From JABMOV01 sp964344305 (GTDB taxonomy: Bacteria > Fidelibacterota > Marinisomatia > Marinisomatales > JABMOV01), in the NCBI GenBank assembly GCA_964344305.1, contig CAYFMT010000008.1:1-64000 (forward strand): a DNA stretch of 64,000 nt. Reading direction: 5' to 3'. A program made the translations under genes and the position numbers. Shown piece after piece: positions 44,137 to 52,220 of this stretch. The notes under the pieces were generated by a model. The model did no database searches. It was not told the origin of the DNA and saw only the letters and a program-made list of their open reading frames with translations. Positions within the stretch are counted from its first letter, which is position 1. Each line of letters opens with the position of its first letter.

Positions 44137-44281
44137 AAGTTTTTTCTAGATGGTGAGGGGAATGCAACGCTTTGCATACAATGAATGATGTCATCAATCA
44201 CTACCAGTTGAATGAGAAATATAATGTGAAATTATCTGGACTGGTAGAGTGGATATTTTCTGTATCTTAATTGTGGTAAGG

Positions 44282-44306
44282 AAAAAAGGCGCCCGATGGG
44301 CGCCTT
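44282..44306 (-). terminator. Rho-independent terminator of the PpiD-like gene
   Basis: On the minus strand AAGGCGCCC, loop ATC, GGGCGCCTT then TTTT: a perfect 9-bp GC-rich stem with a T-run, 28 bp after the stop of the foldase gene. Confidence 0.93.
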
Positions 44307-44333
44307 GATGAAATACCAGTATCAATTTCGTGA

Positions 44334-46172
44334 TTAGAAATAATATTCCCGGTTATCCACTATGGTTGCATTTGTTTTCAAATCATCAAGCCAGTCATTA
44401 AACGCCTGGTTTTGTTTACTATTGAGAAGATCACGTTCCAGCACATCATGCTGTACCTGATAATCTGTTGAATCAAAATCGGAAACAGAAACAAATTCTA
44501 TGATGGCGTAGCCTCGCTGTGTCTCCAGTGGACCAAGAATGCTACCGGGTTCAGCATCCAACAGGGCGCCAACCACATAAAAACTGCGTCCTACAGATGA
44601 AAATCCTCGACTGAGTCTTTTCATATCGTTTAGTGCCTTTTCAAGTTTTATATTGGCCTCTGTTAACTCCATGATGCTCTTACCAGATTCTACATCCAAA
44701 AGGTATTCTTCGGCTTTCTCCTTGGATTTTTCCATCACCAGTTCTTTTGTAAGGATTCGGTTTATTTGATTCTGGACATCCTCGAGGGGTGAAACACCTT
44801 CCTCAATAATGCTATCCAGCACAACCACGGCATAAACATTGTCTGTCTCAAACGGATCGGAAACATCACCGAGTTCGCTATTAAAGGCAAACCGCACTGC
44901 ACCACGTGCTGAACCAAGACCGGTAACATACTCCATATCACTGGTGAGTGGACGTGAATCTGTTGCTGTCAACTGGACTGTATCCAGTGCTGCATCAAAA
45001 CCATAATCCTGTGCGTCATAGCTAAATGTCAATGCTGTCTTTCTAAGGTCTTCACGTGTTTGATTGCCTAGTTCTACTTTTAGCAGGATATGTGCAGCAT
45101 GAATTTCTTCTTTATCAGCATTGGTTCTTTTATCAATTACGTGGATAATATGATACCCAAAGCGTGTCTCAACAGGACCTATAATTGAGTTGGCATCTGC
45201 ATTGAATGCTGCTTCTTCAAAAGGCTTCACCATTTGTCCTTTACCAAACCATCCAAGGTCTCCACCTCGACCAGAATCCGGCGTGACCTGATTACCGGGA
45301 TCCATGGTGTATTCATCAGCAAGGGTTGCGAAAGGTTCACCACCACGAGCACGTTGCAGAAGATCATTCGCTAATTCCATCACTTCTATAGTGTCACGTG
45401 AAGAAGGTACTTTTTTCCATGTTGCCATAGATAGAATTCGTTGCTCATCCCGATGGTAGTCATCGAGGTGGCTATTATAGTATGCCTGAATATCCTCATC
45501 GGAAACAGAGATCTCGTTTTCCTCGAACGCACGTTGAGTCACGTGCAAAGCGTTGATGGTATAATCCAGGTTCCGCTTTTTGTATTCTTCCAGAACCTCG
45601 TCTTCAGATACAGAGACGGAAGACAGAATCATTTGCTGAAGTTTATAATTTGGCAGGTATGTATTTTTCATGAACTGTTCCACAGGTGCCCATTCATTTC
45701 CCTGTGGATTACTGATGGCCTGCTGATATTTTGTGAAATCAAATACACCATCCGTTTGAAACCCTGGATTGGATTGTAGAAAAGCAGGTGGGTTGTTCCG
45801 AAGGTGGTAGACCACTTCTTCATCCGTGGCAGTAATTCCCAAACGCTCGATTTCCTGCTGCATGAGAAGTTCCTGGACAAGGTTATCCCATACATCTTTT
45901 CTCGCACGATTTATTTGTTGGTCTGTGATTTCCTGTCCACTGGCACGGATCTGCTCTAGTTGATTGCTCACAAGCTGTGAGAAGTAGTCAGGAGAAATGG
46001 TTTCATGATTGACTTTACCCAGTGTGGTCCTAGGATCTACTCGTCCAAATAATTCATCGATGATGTTTGCACCACCAACAAGACCACCGACAGTCATACT
46101 CAACACGAATAAAATTAAAAGAGTCCAGAGGACTACATGCATCCGGTTCCGCATGGATGTCATTAATGCCAT
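44334..46172 (-). CDS. PpiD-like periplasmic foldase (SurA_N / parvulin peptidyl-prolyl isomerase)
   Basis: 612 residues: an N-terminal membrane anchor (~13-36), a SurA/PpiD-type helical chaperone domain (TLGKVNHETISPDYFSQLV...), a parvulin domain (~230-350, EPFATLADEYTMDPG...GGDLGWFGKGQMVKPFEEAAF...GPVETRFGYHIIHVID) and a second, degenerate parvulin-like C-terminal domain (GSILGPLETQRGYAIIEF). It would assist folding of proteins leaving the Sec translocon. A 14-bp palindrome lies in its leader. Confidence 0.92.
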   Translation of the reverse strand: MALMTSMRNRMHVVLWTLLILFVLSMTVGGLVGGANIIDELFGRVDPRTTLGKVNHETISPDYFSQLVSNQLEQIRASGQEITDQQINRARKDVWDNLVQELLMQQEIERLGITATDEEVVYHLRNNPPAFLQSNPGFQTDGVFDFTKYQQAISNPQGNEWAPVEQFMKNTYLPNYKLQQMILSSVSVSEDEVLEEYKKRNLDYTINALHVTQRAFEENEISVSDEDIQAYYNSHLDDYHRDEQRILSMATWKKVPSSRDTIEVMELANDLLQRARGGEPFATLADEYTMDPGNQVTPDSGRGGDLGWFGKGQMVKPFEEAAFNADANSIIGPVETRFGYHIIHVIDKRTNADKEEIHAAHILLKVELGNQTREDLRKTALTFSYDAQDYGFDAALDTVQLTATDSRPLTSDMEYVTGLGSARGAVRFAFNSELGDVSDPFETDNVYAVVVLDSIIEEGVSPLEDVQNQINRILTKELVMEKSKEKAEEYLLDVESGKSIMELTEANIKLEKALNDMKRLSRGFSSVGRSFYVVGALLDAEPGSILGPLETQRGYAIIEFVSVSDFDSTDYQVQHDVLERDLLNSKQNQAFNDWLDDLKTNATIVDNREYYF

Positions 46173-46181
46173 ATGTGTACC

Positions 46182-46195
46182 TTTAAACGTTTAAA
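46182..46195. promoter_or_regulatory. Palindrome in the leader of the PpiD-like gene
   Basis: TTTAAACGTTTAAA is a perfect 14-bp palindrome ending 10 bp before the start codon at 46172 and overlapping the AAAGG ribosome-binding site on the minus strand. It could be an operator or an RNA structure that hides the site; simple AT-rich chance is possible. Confidence 0.35.
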
Positions 46196-46387
46196 ATTAC
46201 TGGAATAAAAATGGGTGCGAATTTAGGACGGATGTGATGTGGTTGCAATCCAAGTTCCGTGTTGGTGAAAATGGGTTTCATATATCCACTGCAATCAGAC
46301 GTTGATTTATAATATTTATTGCGCTCGTCTCTGGAAGAATGAGGTAGAAAACCTTAACTTTCGTTCATGAAATCGAATGAGGGAATC

Positions 46388-48361
46388 ATGAAAGGAATTG
46401 TGTTCGGAATATTGTTTGGGTCAATCCTGCTGGCTCAGGAGACTTTTCCTGATTTCAAATGTGGTAGAAGCGGGCGAATGCTGCCAGATGAAACATCCAG
46501 GATCGTTACCACAGTGGAACAGGATAAAATTGATGTGACCTATTATGGCATTCATATCACCATTGATCCTGAAAATGAATCCATTGAAGGGTATATTGAT
46601 ATTATCGGGAACGTCCTTGATTCCACACTGTCCCAGTTTCAATATGATCTTGCCAATACCATGGCCGTTGACTCTGTTTTTGTAGAAGGAGTACTTACCA
46701 CCCACAGCCACATTCTCAGCCAGGTTCGTTTTTCAGCTGATTCATCCCTGACGGTTGGTGACGAGTTTCATCACACCATCTACTACAATGGAAATCCAGT
46801 TCCAACAGGATTTGGTTCGTTCGTTTTTGCTGAGGAATACGGTCGAAAGCTCATAGCCACATTGTCAGAACCTTATGGGGCTCGCAGCTGGTGGCCATGC
46901 AAAGATGCACCGCAGGATAAGGCAGATTCGGTGGACATCTATGTTACTGTTCCATCTGAATATATAGTGGCATCCAACGGTGTCCTTGTAGGGGTAGATA
47001 CGGAAGCTCCCGCATCCCAGAGATGGCACTGGCATGAATCCTACCCAATCACGACGTACCTGGTTTCGCTGGCTATTTACCCATACTATACGTGGGAAGA
47101 GACCTATGTATCACCGTTGTCGGGAGAGACACTTCCACTTAATTATTATGTTTTCCCAGAGGATTCTGCAGATGCGCATGAAGATTTCAATATTATGAAC
47201 GCATCCATGGGAGTATTTGCAGAGATGTTTGGAGAATACCCATTTATGGGTGAAAAATATGGCATGGCAGCCTTTTCCTGGGGAGGTGCCATGGAGCACC
47301 AGACCTGTACCAGCTATAACCATGATCTAATCACCGGTACACACGCCTACGACTTTATCCTTATCCATGAACTGGCACACCAATGGTGGGGCGACCTGGT
47401 AACCTGTTATGATTTCCATCATATCTGGATCAATGAAGGATTTGCTACTTACAGTGAAGCATTATGGCATGAAGAATACTATGATGAAGAAACGTTTTGG
47501 AGCTATATGGATTCCAGACTGGGTTTCCAGGACTGGTGGGCCAACCCTGCGGTATATCGATACGATGCAGAAAGTGCCGGCGAGATCTTCCATACAACGG
47601 TGTATAAAAAAGGTGCGTGGGTTCTTCACATGCTGAGGGGTATAGTGGGGGATGAAGATTTCTTTGAAATACTAAGGACGTATGGTGCGTCTCCCAATTT
47701 TGCGTACAAGACCGCAACCACGGAAGAGTTTAGAGATCACTGTGAACTAATAACTGATATGGATCTTGATACATTTTTCCAGCAGTGGATTTATGAAAGT
47801 CACTATCCGGAATATGATGTTTATTTCACCAACCAGACCCATTCTGTGGATATTACGATTGGACAGACCACGCAAACCGGTGTCCTGTTTACCATGCCTG
47901 TGGACCTGGATATTGTTTGTCCGGATACGACCATTCGAACCACGGTGACAGTCTCTGGGGCGTCAGAGGTGTTTACGGTAGGACTACCGGTGGATCAATC
48001 GGTACAGCAGGTTGTATTGGACCCGGATAACTGGGTTTTGAACAAAGTTGAATACTTGAATACAAATCCCGCTTATATCCTGCCTGATGAATTTTCATTG
48101 GATCGAATCTATCCAAATCCGTTTAACAACAGTACAACAATCACGTTTTCCCTACCCGTACAGGAATTGGTCAGAATCAGGATCTACTCACTCCTCGGTG
48201 ACGAAATATGGAGTGAAGATCAACAGGTAACACCAGGAAACCATCATATCACCTGGGATGGTACGACAATGGATGGGTCTTCTGTATCAAGTGGGGTGTA
48301 TTTTGTGCAGGTATCCATGAATCAGTTTTCCGAAACACGGAAAATTCTACTCCTGAAATAA
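46388..48361 (+). CDS. M1 family metallopeptidase with T9SS sorting domain
   Basis: 657 residues from ATG 46388 (preceded by GAGGGAATC); an in-frame ATG at 46367 would put charged residues before the signal peptide. Gluzincin motifs: GGAMEHQT (the exopeptidase GAMEN motif, here ending in His) near residue 298 and HELAHQWWGD...NEGFATYSEA near 327-353 supplying the zinc ligands. The C-terminal ~85 residues (IYPNPFNNSTTITF...GVYFVQV...KILLLK) are a T9SS sorting domain, so it is exported and surface-attached or released. Likely digests peptides outside the cell. Confidence 0.93.
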   Translation: MKGIVFGILFGSILLAQETFPDFKCGRSGRMLPDETSRIVTTVEQDKIDVTYYGIHITIDPENESIEGYIDIIGNVLDSTLSQFQYDLANTMAVDSVFVEGVLTTHSHILSQVRFSADSSLTVGDEFHHTIYYNGNPVPTGFGSFVFAEEYGRKLIATLSEPYGARSWWPCKDAPQDKADSVDIYVTVPSEYIVASNGVLVGVDTEAPASQRWHWHESYPITTYLVSLAIYPYYTWEETYVSPLSGETLPLNYYVFPEDSADAHEDFNIMNASMGVFAEMFGEYPFMGEKYGMAAFSWGGAMEHQTCTSYNHDLITGTHAYDFILIHELAHQWWGDLVTCYDFHHIWINEGFATYSEALWHEEYYDEETFWSYMDSRLGFQDWWANPAVYRYDAESAGEIFHTTVYKKGAWVLHMLRGIVGDEDFFEILRTYGASPNFAYKTATTEEFRDHCELITDMDLDTFFQQWIYESHYPEYDVYFTNQTHSVDITIGQTTQTGVLFTMPVDLDIVCPDTTIRTTVTVSGASEVFTVGLPVDQSVQQVVLDPDNWVLNKVEYLNTNPAYILPDEFSLDRIYPNPFNNSTTITFSLPVQELVRIRIYSLLGDEIWSEDQQVTPGNHHITWDGTTMDGSSVSSGVYFVQVSMNQFSETRKILLLK

Positions 48362-48362
48362 A

Positions 48363-50213
48363 TTGAACCGATTCCGATTCTCGTTCATTTTTCTGGGTGC
48401 AATTGCCCTTCAAAATTGCGGACCTACCACTCGTGTCGCATCCTGGCATGAGGCCAATATCCCTAAAACCATTGACGAAATAAAGATTGTAGATATCCAT
48501 GGCTTAAAGGATACAATTGTGGTGAATAGGATGGAATATTATTCCAATAACCAATTGGCATATTCCGTTTCCTACAAAAATGGCATTCCACATGGAAAAT
48601 ATATGGAATACTGGAAAAACGGTACACAAAGGGTTACAGGGACGTACTCCAATGGGAAAAAGGACAAGAAATGGGTATATATGTCCTCTACAGGAAAGGT
48701 TGATTCCATCCGAAACTGGGTTCTGGAGATCTATCATGGCAAACAGGTGGATAATCTTCCTGACGAATCCCCGCGATGGATTCGACATTATTCCAATGGG
48801 GTTCTTCATGGTAAATATGAGCAGTTTGACCAGAACACCATTCGATTATCCGGTGAATTTTCCAATGGACAGCAACATGGAAAATGGGAATGGACCGGAC
48901 CGGATGGTGACCTGGATTCTGTGCATACATTTTCCAGTGGATCACTGGATGGGAAATGGGAGACCTATGGTGATGGTGGCATATTGCTCGTCCAAAAAAC
49001 ATTCAAGTACAATGAGCTAAATGGACCATTTATTGAAAACCATCCTTCAGGTAATAAGAAAATAAAAGGATCTTATGTAAACTCCATTCCTGATGGTGAA
49101 TGGGTTTGGTGGAACGAAGAAGGGAATAAGCTTCGTTCTATTTCTTTTGCTCTGGGATCCCGTGAAGGGAAGTATTCCATTTACAGTGATAAGAATAAAA
49201 AGATGCAAACCGGTGAATACCTGAACCAGATACGTCATGGAAAATGGTCGTGGTACAATGTAGAAGGGAAACCGGACTCCATCATTGAATATTCCGGGGG
49301 AAATCTTGACGGAGATTATCGAACCTGGCACATCAATGGCGAAAAGTCGATTGTCGGGCAATATGCAGCAGGTTTGAAGATGGGAAAATGGGAATGGTAT
49401 GACACGCAGGGTCAATTGGATAGCCTTAAGCACTTTGAAATGGGTGAGCTTCATGGTGAATCTGAATTCTACCATCCTGGTGGAGAGCTGGCAGCGGTAA
49501 TCCCATATGAATTCGGATTGATTCATGGGGAGGAAATTCGATACTACCATGATGGCTCATTCGAATCGTCCTGGAATTACCTACAGGGACAAAAAGATGG
49601 CCCGTTCACTCAATGGGCTAGGGATGGTGATGTGACAGAAACCGGGGAATATCGACTGGGAAAACCCCACGGTCTAAACCATCGATTTTTCTCATCAGGG
49701 GGAGAATCCACTGTGGCTACTTACGATCATGGAGTACTCCATGGATTTTTAAGAGTCTTCAACACATCGGGACATATTGTAAAAGAGCAGTACTACATCC
49801 ATGGGAAGCTATTCTGCGAGTACCTTCGGTTCTCTGATGGGTCCAGAAAAGAGATATCACTTTGGGAACAGGACACCTTGCGATTTCAGTTCGTCTGGGA
49901 TAAATACGGACAAGTAGCATCGAGGAATATCAGAGGAAGAGTTGAAGAAAAAACCGATTATTATATGTCCGGCGAAATAAAAGCTGAGAAGTTCTACCTG
50001 GATAAGCAGCTTCATGGTATTCAGTGGTATTTTAACGAGGACAGAACACCACAAGGGAGCGATGTGTATTCCCATGGTGACTTATGGCTAAAAAGAGTCT
50101 GGAAAAACTCCGAAAACTCCCAGGACACCTTGTATCATCATGACCATTGCACAGGATTTTTTTCAGAGGATGAGGTCCAGGTGAGTTCACTAACCAAACA
50201 AAACGAAGAATAG
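48363..50213 (+). CDS. YwqK/MORN-type repeat lipoprotein
   Basis: 616 residues from TTG 48363, one base after the peptidase stop. A lipoprotein signal ends in ALQNC (Cys19). The rest is roughly twenty ~24-residue repeats of the pattern G...HGKYMEYWKNG..., i.e. the MORN-2/YwqK repeat, giving a long beta-rich rod or sheet. Despite the database label of YwqK as an antitoxin, nothing here suggests a toxin partner; a surface scaffold is more likely. Coupled to the T9SS peptidase gene. Confidence 0.87.
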   Translation: MNRFRFSFIFLGAIALQNCGPTTRVASWHEANIPKTIDEIKIVDIHGLKDTIVVNRMEYYSNNQLAYSVSYKNGIPHGKYMEYWKNGTQRVTGTYSNGKKDKKWVYMSSTGKVDSIRNWVLEIYHGKQVDNLPDESPRWIRHYSNGVLHGKYEQFDQNTIRLSGEFSNGQQHGKWEWTGPDGDLDSVHTFSSGSLDGKWETYGDGGILLVQKTFKYNELNGPFIENHPSGNKKIKGSYVNSIPDGEWVWWNEEGNKLRSISFALGSREGKYSIYSDKNKKMQTGEYLNQIRHGKWSWYNVEGKPDSIIEYSGGNLDGDYRTWHINGEKSIVGQYAAGLKMGKWEWYDTQGQLDSLKHFEMGELHGESEFYHPGGELAAVIPYEFGLIHGEEIRYYHDGSFESSWNYLQGQKDGPFTQWARDGDVTETGEYRLGKPHGLNHRFFSSGGESTVATYDHGVLHGFLRVFNTSGHIVKEQYYIHGKLFCEYLRFSDGSRKEISLWEQDTLRFQFVWDKYGQVASRNIRGRVEEKTDYYMSGEIKAEKFYLDKQLHGIQWYFNEDRTPQGSDVYSHGDLWLKRVWKNSENSQDTLYHHDHCTGFFSEDEVQVSSLTKQNEE

Positions 50214-50229
50214 ATAGAAACTAGCAGCA

Positions 50230-51273
50230 ATGATTGAACAGGCTTATACAGAAATGATGGAATGGCTCCCTTCTATAGCGATTATTTTGGGTAGCATACT
50301 CTTTGGGTATTTTTTCAAACACGTGATTCACAGGCGGCTTGCAAAGCTTGTATCTCACACTGATTGGAAAGGGGATGATATTGTATTCCAGAGTCTGGAA
50401 TCACATATCGTCTTGTGGTTTACACTTGCAGGATTTTATCTCGCCAGCGATGGCATTCATTTAGGCGATCCATACAACACTTATCTGGCAAAACTGGTAC
50501 AGATCATCCTTATCATGTCCATCACAATTGTTGTAAGCAAAATCCTGGTGGGTCTCCTGCAATTATGGTCAGAAAAACAGGAGGGTAAATTTCCATCGAC
50601 CCAATTGTTCACGAACCTCATTCGAATTGTAATTATTTCCCTGGGTTTTCTCATTGCACTTGAATCCCTGAATTTTTCCATTGCACCATTCCTCACCGCT
50701 CTTGGTGTTGGTGGTCTGGCCATCTCGCTGGCACTAAAAGATACACTTTCTGATTTCTTTTCCGGGATGCATATCTTGCTAAGCAGGAAAGTTGCCCCAG
50801 GTGATTTTGTAGAGCTGGACACGGGAGAGATGGGATACATTGAGAACATTACCTGGCGAAATACATCCATGCGGGAAAGGGCAAATAATATTATATCCAT
50901 CCCCAATTCAAAACTATCCCTCGCGATAGTAAGGAACTATAATTCCAATGATTCCAGTTTTCGTGTTCATGTTGATGTAGGTGTCTCCTATGATAGTGAT
51001 TTAGAGCATGTGCGTAAAGTAACACTTGAAGTGGCGAATGATGTGTTGCAGTCCGCATCAGGAGCAGTAAAAACGTGGGGACCAAATGTGCGAATATTTC
51101 AATTTGATGCATCAAGCATAAATATTCGCACATTATTCCGCGTTGAGCAATATGGGGATCAGCATGAGTTGATCGATGCATTCATCAGGCAGTTACATCG
51201 TCGGTATAAAGACGAAAATATTGAGATTCCATTCCCAATAAGAACTCTGATCCATAAAAAGGATGAGGCGTAA
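50230..51273 (+). CDS. MscS family mechanosensitive channel
   Basis: 347 residues. Four N-terminal hydrophobic helices lead to the pore helix and MscS beta domain: FLTALGVGGLAISLALKDTLSDFFSGMHILLSRKVAPGDFVEL, then IENITWRNTSMRERANNIISIPNSKL. It opens under membrane tension to release solutes. Its stop overlaps the DUF423 start (TAATG), so the two membrane genes are coupled. Confidence 0.92.
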   Translation: MIEQAYTEMMEWLPSIAIILGSILFGYFFKHVIHRRLAKLVSHTDWKGDDIVFQSLESHIVLWFTLAGFYLASDGIHLGDPYNTYLAKLVQIILIMSITIVVSKILVGLLQLWSEKQEGKFPSTQLFTNLIRIVIISLGFLIALESLNFSIAPFLTALGVGGLAISLALKDTLSDFFSGMHILLSRKVAPGDFVELDTGEMGYIENITWRNTSMRERANNIISIPNSKLSLAIVRNYNSNDSSFRVHVDVGVSYDSDLEHVRKVTLEVANDVLQSASGAVKTWGPNVRIFQFDASSINIRTLFRVEQYGDQHELIDAFIRQLHRRYKDENIEIPFPIRTLIHKKDEA

Positions 51274-51635
51274 TGCCAGCTGTATTGGGTGCTGTATTGG
51301 CCGGACTGGCAGTGGCACTGGGTGCTTTTGGTGCCCATGGGTTGAAGGACATATTGTCGCCAGCAGAAATGGCTACTTATAAGACAGCAGTACTGTATCA
51401 GTTTTTCCATTCACTGGGAATGATCCTCACGCGCATTTTACCAAAAACCAATACGCCAGGATGGCTATTCTTTGCAGGGATTTTGGTATTTTCAGGAAGT
51501 TTATTTATGATCGTATTTACAGGGATAAAGGAATTTGGGATGATCACACCGCTCGGCGGATTGCTGTTTATGACCGGGTGGTTTCTATTTGGATACCAGT
51601 TATGGAAGGACAGAACACATGCATCTGAAGATTAG
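51273..51635 (+). CDS. DUF423 membrane protein
   Basis: 120 residues, four hydrophobic helices, with the DUF423 signature LAVALGAFGAHGLKDILSPAEMATYKTAVLYQFFHSLGM. Function unknown. It overlaps mscS by one base and dut by 17 bases. Confidence 0.9.
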   Translation: MPAVLGAVLAGLAVALGAFGAHGLKDILSPAEMATYKTAVLYQFFHSLGMILTRILPKTNTPGWLFFAGILVFSGSLFMIVFTGIKEFGMITPLGGLLFMTGWFLFGYQLWKDRTHASED

Positions 51636-52056
51636 GCCATTTAACCTTGAAACAAAACAATTCTATGAAGACCATGCCCATTTTCATGAAGGTGACGCCG
51701 GTCTTGATCTGTTCATAGTCCATGGCCAAACTGTTGCACCAGGAGAGACAGCATTTATCCACCTCCAGATTGCATGTGAGAATACGGAAAACCGTCCCTA
51801 CTTGTTAATGCCCCGCTCCAGTATATCGAAAACACCTCTCCGTATGTGCAATTCTATTGGGCTCATCGATGGGGGATATCGTGGGGAAATTATTGCTGCA
51901 GTGGATAATGTGAAGGATAAACCCTATGCGGTGGAACCAGGACAGCGATTGTTTCAAATTGTGTCCATGACTGGGTCTCCTATTCATTTTGATCTGGTGG
52001 AAGAATTATCTGATACGTCCCGTGGGTCAGGAGGATTTGGGTCAACAGGCAAGTAA
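51619..52056 (+). CDS. dut: dUTP diphosphatase
   Basis: Trimeric dUTPase of 145 residues that removes dUTP and supplies dUMP. All five motifs appear: DAGLDL, PRSSISKTPL, GLIDGGYRGEI, GQRLFQIV and RGSGGFGSTG. ATG 51619 is preferred over an in-frame ATG at 51589 because GGAAGGA lies seven bases before it and the motif-1 spacing is right. The gene begins inside the end of the DUF423 gene. Confidence 0.95.
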   Translation: MHLKIRPFNLETKQFYEDHAHFHEGDAGLDLFIVHGQTVAPGETAFIHLQIACENTENRPYLLMPRSSISKTPLRMCNSIGLIDGGYRGEIIAAVDNVKDKPYAVEPGQRLFQIVSMTGSPIHFDLVEELSDTSRGSGGFGSTGK

Positions 52057-52091
52057 TTACACCCAGTTCAATCGATTCTTTAATAAAAATA

Positions 52092-52110
52092 TGATAGAAC
52101 AATTCTATCA
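52092..52110. promoter_or_regulatory. Palindrome upstream of the phosphate/polyphosphate genes
   Basis: TGATAGAA, CAA, TTCTATCA is a perfect 8-bp inverted repeat in the 164-bp AT-rich spacer between dut and the Na/Pi gene; a further half-like CTATCA follows. With no T-run it looks more like an operator than a terminator. No known box (for example a Pho box) is matched. Confidence 0.4.
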
Positions 52111-52220
52111 ACTATCATTATTTATATTTTACATTATGTTTATAAATTAAGGCACTATATTAGTTCACTTACAGTGATTGTCATCTACAAAATAATATCG
52201 AAAGGCAGCAGAAAGTCTCG

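Noticed and set aside
48363..50213. Toxin-antitoxin interpretation of the YwqK-like protein
   Set aside because: It is a long lipoprotein made of repeats with no small toxin gene beside it; the antitoxin label is a database name only.
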